This document shows positions 1 to 8,487 of a stretch of 43,629 nucleotides of DNA, piece after piece. Position numbers and translations under genes: made by a program. Source of the stretch: an uncultured Pelagibacteraceae bacterium (GTDB lineage Bacteria; Pseudomonadota; Alphaproteobacteria; Pelagibacterales; Pelagibacteraceae). Within the stretch, counting starts at the first letter, position 1. Every line of letters begins with the position of its first letter. The notes beneath the pieces are model-generated. The model did no database searches, was not told where the DNA came from, and saw nothing but the letters and a program-made list of their open reading frames with translations. Location of the stretch: NCBI GenBank assembly GCA_902560015.1, contig CACEKA010000008.1, forward strand, positions 1-43,629, read 5' to 3'.

Positions 1-166
1 TGATTTTGATACAAAACATTTGATCAAATCTTACTTAAAACACCCAATAATGACGTTTAAAATTATTTTAGCGATACATTTTGAAGCGTTTAAATTATGG
101 GCAAAAGGAATTAAATTTATTAGGAAAAAATTTAAAATTAAAAATAATATAACTATTGAGAATTAA
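1..166 (+). CDS. DUF1365 family protein, C-terminal end (partial)
   Basis: Open frame entering from the left edge (first full codon at 2) and ending in TAA at 164-166, which overlaps the ATG of the next gene as TAATG. About 54 residues are visible. The tail has the pattern HPxMTxKIILAIHFEALKLW followed by a basic end, which matches the C-terminus of DUF1365 proteins as I recall them. DUF1365 genes commonly precede CFA-like methyltransferases, and that is the arrangement here. The biochemical role of DUF1365 is not firmly established. The start lies outside the window. Confidence 0.7.
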   Translation, partial: DFDTKHLIKSYLKHPIMTFKIILAIHFEAFKLWAKGIKFIRKKFKIKNNITIEN

Positions 167-1344
167 TGATTTTACACAAAATTGCAGATAAAATTATTTT
201 TAATATTCTTAAAAGAATAAGAATTGGGCATTTAGAAGTCACTTCAGTATCTGGAGAAGTTTTAAAATTTGGCAATTATGATGATAAACTTAAAGCAGAT
301 TTAAAAATAAAGTCTTCATCTCTTAACTATAATTTGATTAAAGGTGGCAGTGTTGGACTTGCTGAGTGTTTTATGAGAAATGAGTTTGAAACGACCAATC
401 TATCTAATCTAATTGAATTAGCAGCAAGAAATATTACTATTATTCATAAATTTGCAGGAATATTAGATTTAAAATTTTTAAACTTCATTAAAAACAAATT
501 TGTTAAGAATACAAAAAGTAGAAGCAAAGAGAATATAGCTAAACACTATGATCTTGGAAATGATTTCTTTTCTCTCTGGTTAGATAAAACTCTCACTTAT
601 TCTAGCGCTATATTTGATGAAGAAAATAAAGATATTTCTGAGGCCCAAAATAATAAATATCAAAAATTGATTAATTTGATTCAACCCAGTAGTGGTGATA
701 AAGTTTTAGAGATTGGTTGTGGGTGGGGAGGATTTGCTGAATATTTAGGTAAAAATTATGATGTAAAATTAGATTGCATCACTATTTCAAAGAAACAATT
801 TGAATATGCAAAGGAGAGAATTCATAATTGTGGTCTCAATGAAAAAGTAAATATTGAAATTAAAGATTATCGGGATTTAAAAAGCAAGTACAACTCTATT
901 GCATCTATTGAAATGATTGAGGCGGTTGGCCAAAATTATTTAGAGGGTTATTTTAAAACTATTAAAAATAATTTATCTAATGAAGGTAAAGTAGCAATAC
1001 AAGCTATTACAATTGATGATAGCCTTTACGATAGGTATAGATATAAACAAGATTTTATTCAAAAATATATTTTTCCAGGTGGTTTTTTGCCAAATAAAAA
1101 CACCATTAATAAACTAGTATCTAAGAATGGACTAAGTGTAAATTCTTATATTTCGTACGCTGATCATTATGCAAATACATTAGCTATATGGAGAAATGAA
1201 TTTAATGAAAAGTGGAGTTTAATTAAAGATCAAGGATTTGATTTAACGTTCAAGAGAATGTGGGAATTTTACCTCTCATATTGTGAAGCAGGTTTTAAAT
1301 CAAAAAATATTGACTTAATTCAATTCTCACTTCAGAACAAATAA
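166..1344 (+). CDS. CFA-family SAM-dependent lipid methyltransferase
   Basis: A 392-residue protein of the cyclopropane-fatty-acyl-phospholipid synthase family, which transfers a methyl group from S-adenosylmethionine to an unsaturated acyl chain of a membrane phospholipid. The substrate-lid motif HYDLGNDFFSLWL lies at about 127-139 and the SAM-binding VLEIGCGWGGF at 180-190; KYIFPGGFLPN follows in the last third. Compared with E. coli CFA synthase from memory, the Glu of the MFEHVG motif is kept (E252). The bicarbonate-site Cys of YSCAYW is Ser147, and the His of LLHTIG is Gln279. It may therefore be a methyltransferase of the UfaM or methyl-branching type rather than a true cyclopropane synthase. 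It is translationally coupled to DUF1365 upstream and followed 18 bp later by a DUF3833 lipoprotein. Family assignment is secure; the product is uncertain. Confidence 0.9.
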   Translation: MILHKIADKIIFNILKRIRIGHLEVTSVSGEVLKFGNYDDKLKADLKIKSSSLNYNLIKGGSVGLAECFMRNEFETTNLSNLIELAARNITIIHKFAGILDLKFLNFIKNKFVKNTKSRSKENIAKHYDLGNDFFSLWLDKTLTYSSAIFDEENKDISEAQNNKYQKLINLIQPSSGDKVLEIGCGWGGFAEYLGKNYDVKLDCITISKKQFEYAKERIHNCGLNEKVNIEIKDYRDLKSKYNSIASIEMIEAVGQNYLEGYFKTIKNNLSNEGKVAIQAITIDDSLYDRYRYKQDFIQKYIFPGGFLPNKNTINKLVSKNGLSVNSYISYADHYANTLAIWRNEFNEKWSLIKDQGFDLTFKRMWEFYLSYCEAGFKSKNIDLIQFSLQNK

Positions 1345-1362
1345 TACATATAGGAGATACTA

Positions 1363-1911
1363 ATGCGTCATATAAATATATTTAGATCTATTTTATTGAT
1401 AATTTTAACATTCTTAATTACAAGTTGTTCAAATAATAGCGCTATGAAACCAGAAGATTTTAAAAATAAAGAACCGAGACTAGTCATTGAAGAATACATG
1501 ACAGGAAATGTAAAGGCCTGGGGCGTATTACAAAATAGATCAGGAAAAGTAACAAGGCAGTTCTCTGCTGATTTAAATGGTACATGGGATGGAAAACAAC
1601 TAATCCTTAAAGAAAAATTTAATTGGGATGATGGTGAGGTTCAGGATAGAGAATGGACAATTAATAAAATAGATGAACATAATTATGAAGGCACAGCAGG
1701 TGACGTTGTAGGAAAAGCCAAAGGTTATTCTTATGGACCAGCTTTTAAATTTGAATATGTTTTGTTAGTACCAGTCAAAGGCAAAGAGATGAAAATTACA
1801 TTTGATGATTGGATATTTAAACAAGATGATAGAGTTGCAATCAATAGAGCAACTATGACCAAGTTTGGATTTAAAGTTGCAGAGTTAACTGTTGTATTTG
1901 TTAAAGATTAA
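1363..1911 (+). CDS. DUF3833 family lipoprotein
   Basis: A 182-residue protein with a lipoprotein signal peptide: basic start, hydrophobic stretch at 9-19 and a lipobox ending at Cys22 (LITSC). The mature part resembles DUF3833, a family usually found beside CFA-like methyltransferases and SDRs; motifs such as DLNGTWDG, DDGEVQDREW and a late FDDW are visible. A clear Shine-Dalgarno (AGGAGA) sits about 7 bases before the ATG. It is expected to be a membrane-anchored periplasmic protein linked to lipid modification, but no biochemical role is established. Its stop abuts the stop side of the convergent SDR gene with no spacer. Confidence 0.75.
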   Translation: MRHINIFRSILLIILTFLITSCSNNSAMKPEDFKNKEPRLVIEEYMTGNVKAWGVLQNRSGKVTRQFSADLNGTWDGKQLILKEKFNWDDGEVQDREWTINKIDEHNYEGTAGDVVGKAKGYSYGPAFKFEYVLLVPVKGKEMKITFDDWIFKQDDRVAINRATMTKFGFKVAELTVVFVKD

Positions 1912-2670
1912 TTATTTTTTTTGATATTTTGTCATTTTACCAACTAAGCCAAAATAAATTTTACTAGGTAAAAAACTTAAAATTTTTAATGTAATTGTCA
2001 GTGCTTTAGGAAAGTGTATTTCAAATATATTTTTGTTAATTAAACCATTATAAATTTGATCTGCAGCATATTCTGGTGTTTTTAAAAATGGCATTTTAAA
2101 ATCATTTTTATCTGTCATTGGTGTTTTAATAAAACCTGGAGAAACCAAGCAAACACGCACATTATATCTTTTAAAATCAAAATATAAGCTTTCTGCTAAA
2201 TTATTTAGAGCAGATTTAGATGGCCCATAACCTGTCGAGTTTGGCAATCCTCTGTACCCAGCTATTGATGAAACTATTGTGATAATGCCGCTCTTTTTAT
2301 TTCTAAAGTATTCCTCAACAGCCTTGATACTATTTACAGTTCCAAAAAAATTTACTTTAAACACATCTTCCATTTGCTCTATATCTATATCTTTTTCTTT
2401 TTTAGGGTTCCATGTACCAGTTGAAAAAAAACATATATCAATATTTTCAAACTTATTTTTAATTTCACTAAATACTTCTTTGCATTTAAATTTGTCTGTG
2501 ACATCAAGTGGAAAAGCAGAAATATTTTCATATGAATTTGAAAGCTCACTTAATAATTCTACTCTTCTTGCAGATACAGCTACATTCCATCCTTTATTTG
2601 CAAATTTAATTGCTAAAGCTCTACCAATTCCAGTGCTACCACCAGTTATCCAAATAGTTTTTTTACTCAT
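1912..2670 (-). CDS. Short-chain dehydrogenase/reductase
   Basis: A 252-residue classical SDR. The Rossmann cofactor motif GGSTGIGRALA is at about 10-20 and the active-site YGPSKSA (Tyr/Lys pair) at about 148-154, preceded by the catalytic Ser in IVSSIAG. The C-terminal part is basic and hydrophobic and may touch the membrane. It faces the lipid cluster convergently with zero spacing and diverges from tspO with only 21 bp between start codons. SDRs occur repeatedly in DUF1365-CFA-DUF3833 clusters, so a role in modifying a lipid or acyl group is a fair inference. The substrate cannot be read from the sequence. Confidence 0.85.
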   Translation of the reverse strand: MSKKTIWITGGSTGIGRALAIKFANKGWNVAVSARRVELLSELSNSYENISAFPLDVTDKFKCKEVFSEIKNKFENIDICFFSTGTWNPKKEKDIDIEQMEDVFKVNFFGTVNSIKAVEEYFRNKKSGIITIVSSIAGYRGLPNSTGYGPSKSALNNLAESLYFDFKRYNVRVCLVSPGFIKTPMTDKNDFKMPFLKTPEYAADQIYNGLINKNIFEIHFPKALTITLKILSFLPSKIYFGLVGKMTKYQKK

Positions 2671-2691
2671 TTTTTGTTATGTATTATTAGC

Positions 2692-3159
2692 ATGATTAAA
2701 AATAAATTATTAACATTTATACTGTTTCTTCTCATTACTTTTTCAGCTTCATTAATTGGAGGTTTGGCCACAATTAATTTTATGAATCCTTGGTATTCAT
2801 TATTGAATAAGCCAATATTTAATCCACCAGACTGGGTGTTTGGTCCTGTTTGGACTATTTTGTACTTTATGATGACTATTTCGATATGGCTTTATTGGCA
2901 TACAAAAAATAAAGAAATGAATACGATTTATATTTATTTTATACACTTAGTTTTTAATGCAACTTGGAGTATAACTTTTTTTGCATTCCATAACATGATT
3001 TTGGCTTTAGTTGTATTAATCATATTAATAGCATTGATTATCAATCTTATTTTAAGTTTTAGACGCGTCAAGATGATTAGTGCTTATTTAATGATTCCAT
3101 ATTTACTTTGGTGTTGCTTTGCACTAATTCTAAATATTAGCTTAATAGTTTTAAATTAA
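2692..3159 (+). CDS. tspO: TspO/MBR family membrane protein
   Basis: A 155-residue protein with five hydrophobic segments. The family hallmarks are plain: NPWYSLLNKPIFNPPDWVFG, then PVWTILYFMM, and NATWSITFFAFHN later. TspO binds porphyrins and related ligands in the membrane and in alphaproteobacteria tunes oxygen- and light-dependent pigment and stress responses. The open frame could begin at TTG 2674, but ATG 2692 gives the normal family length and starts directly with a Lys-rich signal-anchor, so I chose it. It diverges from the SDR at 1912-2670 and is followed after 2 bp by the FAD oxidoreductase, probably co-transcribed. Confidence 0.9.
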   Translation: MIKNKLLTFILFLLITFSASLIGGLATINFMNPWYSLLNKPIFNPPDWVFGPVWTILYFMMTISIWLYWHTKNKEMNTIYIYFIHLVFNATWSITFFAFHNMILALVVLIILIALIINLILSFRRVKMISAYLMIPYLLWCCFALILNISLIVLN

Positions 3160-3161
3160 TT

Positions 3162-4265
3162 ATGGATGATGTAGTAGTAATTGGTGGTGGTATAATTGGG
3201 GCAGCTACAGCCTATTTTTTATCTAAAGAGGGCAGAAAAGTTAAAGTAATTGAAAGAGACCCAACTTACAAAACTGCTTCTTTTCCCTTATCATTAGGTG
3301 GTTTTAGAAGACAATTTTTTCAAAAAGAAAATATTTTACTTGGTAAGTTTGCTAGAGAATTTATCTTTCAAATTCCAGATCTTTTAAAAACTGAAAAAAA
3401 TCCTAACCCTACTGCAAGTATGGTAACTAATGGATATCTATTAATGTTTGGTCCTGAACATGCTGAAGAACAATATAGGGCTTTAGAAAACCATAAAGAG
3501 TGTGAAGCTGGAACAAAAAATATTAAAGGTTCAGAATTATCTAAAATTTTTCCATATATAAATTGTGAAGGTATCGAAACAGCAACTTATACCGATAATC
3601 AAAGTGAAGGATGGATTGACCCATTTATGTTTCACAGTGCACTTAAAAGTAAAGCGATAGAGCTTGGAGCTGAATTTATTAAAGGTGAAGTAAAAAGTAT
3701 TTCTGAGATTAAAGCTAAAACAATAGTATCTGCAGCTGGATGTTGGACTAAAGAACTGTTAGAAGATATTCCAGTAGTCCCTCAAAAACATACAGTTTTT
3801 AGAGTTAAATGCCCAAAATATATAAAAGAAATGCCTTTAACAGGTGATTTAACAACAGGAGTTTATTGGAGACCAGAAGGTGGAGAATATTTAGCAGGAT
3901 CACCAAATTCAGTATTTGATGCTGCAGATTTAGAACCAGCTTGGAATGATTTTGAAGAATTGGTATGGCCTGCATTAGCGCAAAGAATACCAGCATTTGA
4001 AGAATTAAAACTTACTGGTGGTTGGGCAGGTTACTACGATTGTAATAAACTAGATAACAATGCAGTTGTAGGAAAGCATCCAAAATTTGATAATGTTTAT
4101 ATGGCATCTGGATTTACTGGCAGAGGTTTAATGCAAGCTCCAGGAATTGGTAGAGCATTAACTGAATTAATAACAACTGGTTCGTATCAGACAATAGATA
4201 TTAGTGACTTTGCAGTAGAAAGAGTACTTGGAAATAGCGCTAGACCCGAACCTTACGTTTTATAA
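3162..4265 (+). CDS. FAD-dependent oxidoreductase (DAO family)
   Basis: A 367-residue flavoprotein of the D-amino-acid oxidase/FOXRED1-like superfamily. The N-terminal dinucleotide motif VVIGGGIIGAATAYFL is at about 5-20, closed by the acidic ERD. LGGFRRQFF follows at about 46, and the C-terminal FAD loop ASGFTGRGLMQAPGIG at about 320. Members oxidise secondary or tertiary amines such as sarcosine, glycine betaine derivatives or amino acids; the substrate cannot be read here. It begins 2 bp after tspO, suggesting one transcript, and converges on selO with a 2-bp gap. In this window a glycine/sarcosine-type substrate would fit with the creatinase operon, but that is speculation. Confidence 0.8.
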   Translation: MDDVVVIGGGIIGAATAYFLSKEGRKVKVIERDPTYKTASFPLSLGGFRRQFFQKENILLGKFAREFIFQIPDLLKTEKNPNPTASMVTNGYLLMFGPEHAEEQYRALENHKECEAGTKNIKGSELSKIFPYINCEGIETATYTDNQSEGWIDPFMFHSALKSKAIELGAEFIKGEVKSISEIKAKTIVSAAGCWTKELLEDIPVVPQKHTVFRVKCPKYIKEMPLTGDLTTGVYWRPEGGEYLAGSPNSVFDAADLEPAWNDFEELVWPALAQRIPAFEELKLTGGWAGYYDCNKLDNNAVVGKHPKFDNVYMASGFTGRGLMQAPGIGRALTELITTGSYQTIDISDFAVERVLGNSARPEPYVL

Positions 4266-4267
4266 TT

Positions 4268-5713
4268 TTAAGTACCACAAAAAGTTTTGTAATTCTGATT
4301 GTTAGAGGGTACTTGAAAGTTTTTAATATTATCTTGTTTTGTATAAGGTTTTTTCAAAATAGATAACAAGTTGTTGATTGGTTTCATGTCATTATTACTT
4401 GCAGCCTCTAAGGCTTCTTCTACTTTATGATTACGAGGAATAACAATAGGGTTATTTTTTTTCATAAGTTTTAAAGAATTTTCTTTAGATCCACCATTAG
4501 TCAAAACTCGTTTTTCCCAATTGTTAAACCAGTCAATAAAATTTTTATCTTTATAAATTTCATTTCTAATAGAGTTAATGTTCATTAAATAGCAAAAGGT
4601 ATTAGTATAATCAGCTTGATTTTTTTTCATCCAATTTAATAAATTATTAATTAGTTCTATATCATTTTTATCTTCACCAAATAAACCAAGTTTATCCCTC
4701 ATCATATTGAGCCATTTTTCTTCATAAATTTTTTGAAAATTATCAATAATTTCAGTTGCTATCTTAACTGCCGTATCTTCATTTTTGTCAATTAATGGTA
4801 TCAAGCATTCAGCAAATCTTGCCAAGTTCCATTTGGTAATAGGTGGCTGATTAGAAAAGGAATATCTTCCAAATTTATCTATTGAGCTAAAAACAGTTTT
4901 TGGATTGTAATGATCCATAAATGCACATGGACCGTAGTCAATAGTTTCACCCGATAAAGTCATATTATCAGTATTCATTACTCCATGAACAAATCCTACG
5001 CGCATCCAATCAACAACAAGTTGACATTGTTTTTCCATAACAAGATTTAAAAAATCTAATGCTTTATTTTTAGAGGATTGAATTTCTGGGTAATGTCTTT
5101 GAATTGTGTAATCTACTAAAGTAATTAAGTCACTTAAATTTTGTCTGGCTGCAATGTACTGAAAGGTTCCAACTCTTATATGGCTTGAGGCTACTCTGGT
5201 TAATATTGCACCAGGCAATAAATTTTCTCTTACAACTTTTTCTCCAGTGCTAACCACAGCTAGACTTCTTGTGGTTGGGATATTCAATGCATGAACTGCT
5301 TCACTGATAACGTATTCCCTCAGCATTGGTCCTAAAACTGCACGACCATCACCGCTTCTTGAAAAAGAAGTTCTACCAGAACCCTTAAACTGTATATCAA
5401 AACGCTCGGATTCATTAACTAAATGCTCACCTAACAGAACTGCTCTTCCATCACCAAGCATTGTAAAATGACCAAATTGATGACCTGCATATGCTTGAGC
5501 AATTGTATTAGTATCATTAGGTATAGTGTTTCCTGAAAATAGTTTTGCTAAATCTTTATTATTTATTTTAGAAAAATCTAAGTTTAAGTCTTTTGCAAGT
5601 TCTTCGTTTAAAATTACTAAATTTGGATTAAGTACAGGAGTTGGTTTTATTTCTTCTCTAAATATTTTAGATAATTTTGAATATGTATTATCAAAATGCC
5701 ACCCAATGGTCAT
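4268..5713 (-). CDS. selO: Protein adenylyltransferase SelO (YdiU/UPF0061)
   Basis: A 481-residue pseudokinase-fold protein of the SelO/YdiU family, which transfers AMP from ATP to Ser, Thr or Tyr of target proteins, often redox proteins. Visible motifs are YAGHQFGHFTMLGDGRAVLL, FKGSGRTSFSRSGDGRAVLG, LREYVISEAVHAL, and GVMNTDNMTLSGETIDYGPC with the Asn/Asp metal site. The penultimate-region Cys is kept (ending FCGT, Cys at the third position from the end), the site taken by selenocysteine in animal SelO. It is the last gene of the formate dehydrogenase operon, 5 bp after fdsA, and converges on the FAD oxidoreductase. Confidence 0.93.
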   Translation of the reverse strand: MTIGWHFDNTYSKLSKIFREEIKPTPVLNPNLVILNEELAKDLNLDFSKINNKDLAKLFSGNTIPNDTNTIAQAYAGHQFGHFTMLGDGRAVLLGEHLVNESERFDIQFKGSGRTSFSRSGDGRAVLGPMLREYVISEAVHALNIPTTRSLAVVSTGEKVVRENLLPGAILTRVASSHIRVGTFQYIAARQNLSDLITLVDYTIQRHYPEIQSSKNKALDFLNLVMEKQCQLVVDWMRVGFVHGVMNTDNMTLSGETIDYGPCAFMDHYNPKTVFSSIDKFGRYSFSNQPPITKWNLARFAECLIPLIDKNEDTAVKIATEIIDNFQKIYEEKWLNMMRDKLGLFGEDKNDIELINNLLNWMKKNQADYTNTFCYLMNINSIRNEIYKDKNFIDWFNNWEKRVLTNGGSKENSLKLMKKNNPIVIPRNHKVEEALEAASNNDMKPINNLLSILKKPYTKQDNIKNFQVPSNNQNYKTFCGT

Positions 5714-5718
5714 TTTAA

Positions 5719-8487
5719 TTAATTAACTTCAGCTTGATTTTCTTTTGGTTTAACTTCTGTTTTGAACTGATTGGAAATTTTTTGAACCTCTACAGAAGAT
5801 ACTTTATATTCAGCACACATAGTTTCTTCATCTTTACCGTGTCCAGTAACCATATTAACCATATGTTCAGGGAAATGAAAAGTTGTAAACACAATTCCTT
5901 CTTTAACTTTATCTGTTACTTCGACTTTTAAAGCAACTTCACCTCTTCCAGAATAAAGTCTTCCTATATCTCCTGTGTTAAGATCTCGATGAGCCGCATC
6001 TTTTGGGTGTATTAAAAGTAAATCTTCATCTACTATATTAATATTTTTAGTTCTTCTTGTCATTGTTGCAGCATTGTAATGCTGTAAAACTCTACTAGTT
6101 GTTAAAATCAATGGGTAATCTTTTTGATTAGCTTCGATCTCACTTGATTCTTTCCAGTCAAAGTTTTTGAGTCTTCCTTTTCCTAATTTAAATGTTTCAG
6201 TATGAAGTATCTGTGTATCAGTTCCATCTTCTTGAACTGGCCATTGCAGACCAAGTTTACCAAGTCTTTCTCTTGTAACCCCTTTAAAGAACGGGACAAC
6301 ATCTGCAATTTCTTTAAGCATTTGATCTGCATCATATGTAGGTTGATCAAAACCTAGTTTTTGCATCATATCTGTTACGATAACACCATCGGGTTTTGTA
6401 CCTGGTAATGGTGGAACGGCTCTGTTTACTCTTTGAATTCTTCTTTCAGTATTTGTAAAAGTACCGTCTTTTTCTAAGAAAGTAGTTCCTGGAAGCACAA
6501 CGGTTGCAAGTTTTGCCGTTTCACTCATAAATATTTCTTGCACTACTAATAGTTCTAATGAATTCATTGCTTCAACAACATGTGCACTGTTAGGATCTGT
6601 TTGAACAATATCTTCTCCAATAATCCATAAACCTTTTAACTCTTTATCTATTGCTGCTTCAAACATTTGTGGAATTTTTAATCCTGGTTTAGTTGGATGA
6701 GTTACACCATACTTTTCTGTATAAAATTTTTGATTTTTTTCATCAGCAACTTCAAAGTAACCTGCACCTTGATGAGGCTGACATCCCATATCAGCGGCTC
6801 CTTGAACATTATTTTGTCCTCTTAGTGGATTAACACCAACTCCTTTTCTTCCAATATTTCCTGTAATCATTGCAAGATCTGCAATTAGCATCACTGTTTT
6901 TGATCCTTGTTCTTGCTCAGTAACTCCTAATCCATGAAATTCCATTGAGTTTTTAGCTGTAGCATAAGCAATTGCTGCTTCTTTAACCATTTGTTTATCT
7001 ACTCCTGCAACACTAGCTAAATGATCAACATCTTGTCTTTCAATTTCTTTAAGAAAATTATCAAACCCTTCAGTTCTGTCTCTTACAAAATCTGCATTAT
7101 ATAGTTTAGATTTAACAATAAAGTGTAACATCATATTTAGTACTGCAACGTTAGTCCCTGGTCTTAATTTAATATGATAATCAGCAAGTTTGGCCAATTC
7201 GGTAGTAACAGGATCTAGAACAATTAATTTTTTACCCTTCATGACTTGTTGCTTTATTTTTGCTCCAGTTACAGGGTGAGCATTAGTTGGATTTGCTCCG
7301 ATAACGATAAAACAATCTGCGTGATAAATATCTTCAGTAGAATTAGTTGCTGCACCAGTTCCAAATGTTTGTTGCATTCCCCATGCAGTAGGTGAATGAC
7401 ATATTCTTGCACAACAGTCGACACTGTTAGTTCCAACAGCCGCTCTAATCATTTTTTGAAATATATAATTTTCCTCATTAGTACATCTAGCAGATGAAAT
7501 TCCTGCAAATGCATCAGGTCCATTATCTTTTACAATTCTATTCATTTCTTTTTTGATAAAATCATAGGCTTCATCCCAAGAAGCTTCTTCAAATTTTCCA
7601 TTTCGTTTGATTAATGGAGTTTTTAATCTGTCTGGATGGTCATAAAAACTAAATGCATATCTACCTTTAATACAAGTGTGACCAGCGTTTACTTCAGTTT
7701 CCTTAGGTGTATCAATTGCTACGACTTTTTCATCTTTAATAGATGCTTCTAAGTTACAACCAACTCCACAATAAGAACATGTTGTTCTAACTTTTTTGTC
7801 TACAGCTGCAGATTTTGACTGAAAAACATCTGAGATTGCATCAGTAGGGCAAGTGTGTGCACAAGCTCCGCATGATACACATGAAGAGTCTCCAAACATC
7901 ATATCATTATCTGTTGTAATTTTAGATTCAAATCCTCTACCACTCATAGTTAGAACAAATGATCCTTGAATTTCATCACAGGCTCTTACACATCTTCCAC
8001 AATTGATACAGTTATCTAAATTCATTCTCATGTAGTCATGAGAAGTATCTCTTGGAATACCTTTATGTTGTTTTGGACTATTGTATCTGTGATCAGAAAT
8101 TCCCAAATCATTAGCTACCGTTTGAAGTTCACAGTTATTATTAACTTCACAGCTATCACATTCCATTGGGTGGTCTGTTAAAACTAATTCAACAATATTT
8201 TTTCTAAGATTTGTTATTGCTTCGTTAGATGTAAATATATGTTGGTTTTCAGCAACTGGAGTATGACAAGACGCAACCATTCTTGTTGGACCATCTTTTT
8301 CTAAAGCAACTTCAACAGAACATACACGACAAGCACCATAAGGAGCTAAATTTGGATCATCACATAACGTTGGAACTTTTTTTTCTCCAACATAGCTTTT
8401 AACAAATTTTAATATAGACGTATGATTGGCACCAATTTCATATGGTTTACCATCGATATAAGCTATTTTTCTTTTTTCTGAACTCAT
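5719..8487 (-). CDS. fdsA: NAD-dependent formate dehydrogenase, alpha subunit
   Basis: A 922-residue molybdenum subunit that oxidises formate to CO2. In order: a [2Fe-2S] ferredoxin domain (Cys42, 53, 56, 74), a NuoG-type His-Cys3 [4Fe-4S] site (His106, Cys110, 113, 119), two ferredoxin [4Fe-4S] sites (Cys160/163/166/170 and 203/206/209/213), a proximal [4Fe-4S] (Cys237, 240, 244, 272), then the bis-MGD catalytic domain. The catalytic ligand is Cys363 in RICHSP, so no selenocysteine is needed. The C-terminal molybdopterin-dinucleotide domain follows RVLQHYNAATMTRR. It overlaps the fdsB stop by one base, so the subunits are translationally coupled. Domain layout matches the soluble cytoplasmic FdsABG type. 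Confidence 0.95.
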   Translation of the reverse strand: MSSEKRKIAYIDGKPYEIGANHTSILKFVKSYVGEKKVPTLCDDPNLAPYGACRVCSVEVALEKDGPTRMVASCHTPVAENQHIFTSNEAITNLRKNIVELVLTDHPMECDSCEVNNNCELQTVANDLGISDHRYNSPKQHKGIPRDTSHDYMRMNLDNCINCGRCVRACDEIQGSFVLTMSGRGFESKITTDNDMMFGDSSCVSCGACAHTCPTDAISDVFQSKSAAVDKKVRTTCSYCGVGCNLEASIKDEKVVAIDTPKETEVNAGHTCIKGRYAFSFYDHPDRLKTPLIKRNGKFEEASWDEAYDFIKKEMNRIVKDNGPDAFAGISSARCTNEENYIFQKMIRAAVGTNSVDCCARICHSPTAWGMQQTFGTGAATNSTEDIYHADCFIVIGANPTNAHPVTGAKIKQQVMKGKKLIVLDPVTTELAKLADYHIKLRPGTNVAVLNMMLHFIVKSKLYNADFVRDRTEGFDNFLKEIERQDVDHLASVAGVDKQMVKEAAIAYATAKNSMEFHGLGVTEQEQGSKTVMLIADLAMITGNIGRKGVGVNPLRGQNNVQGAADMGCQPHQGAGYFEVADEKNQKFYTEKYGVTHPTKPGLKIPQMFEAAIDKELKGLWIIGEDIVQTDPNSAHVVEAMNSLELLVVQEIFMSETAKLATVVLPGTTFLEKDGTFTNTERRIQRVNRAVPPLPGTKPDGVIVTDMMQKLGFDQPTYDADQMLKEIADVVPFFKGVTRERLGKLGLQWPVQEDGTDTQILHTETFKLGKGRLKNFDWKESSEIEANQKDYPLILTTSRVLQHYNAATMTRRTKNINIVDEDLLLIHPKDAAHRDLNTGDIGRLYSGRGEVALKVEVTDKVKEGIVFTTFHFPEHMVNMVTGHGKDEETMCAEYKVSSVEVQKISNQFKTEVKPKENQAEVN

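Noticed and set aside
2279..2695. 138-codon plus-strand frame opposite the SDR gene
   Set aside because: It mirrors the SDR on the other strand, has no family-like motif, and the SDR has full catalytic motifs. The same reasoning removes the other opposite-strand frames, such as those inside fdsB, mobA and the MMPL gene.
5719..8487. Selenocysteine formate dehydrogenase
   Set aside because: The catalytic position is an ordinary Cys (Cys363, RICHSP) and there is no in-frame TGA.
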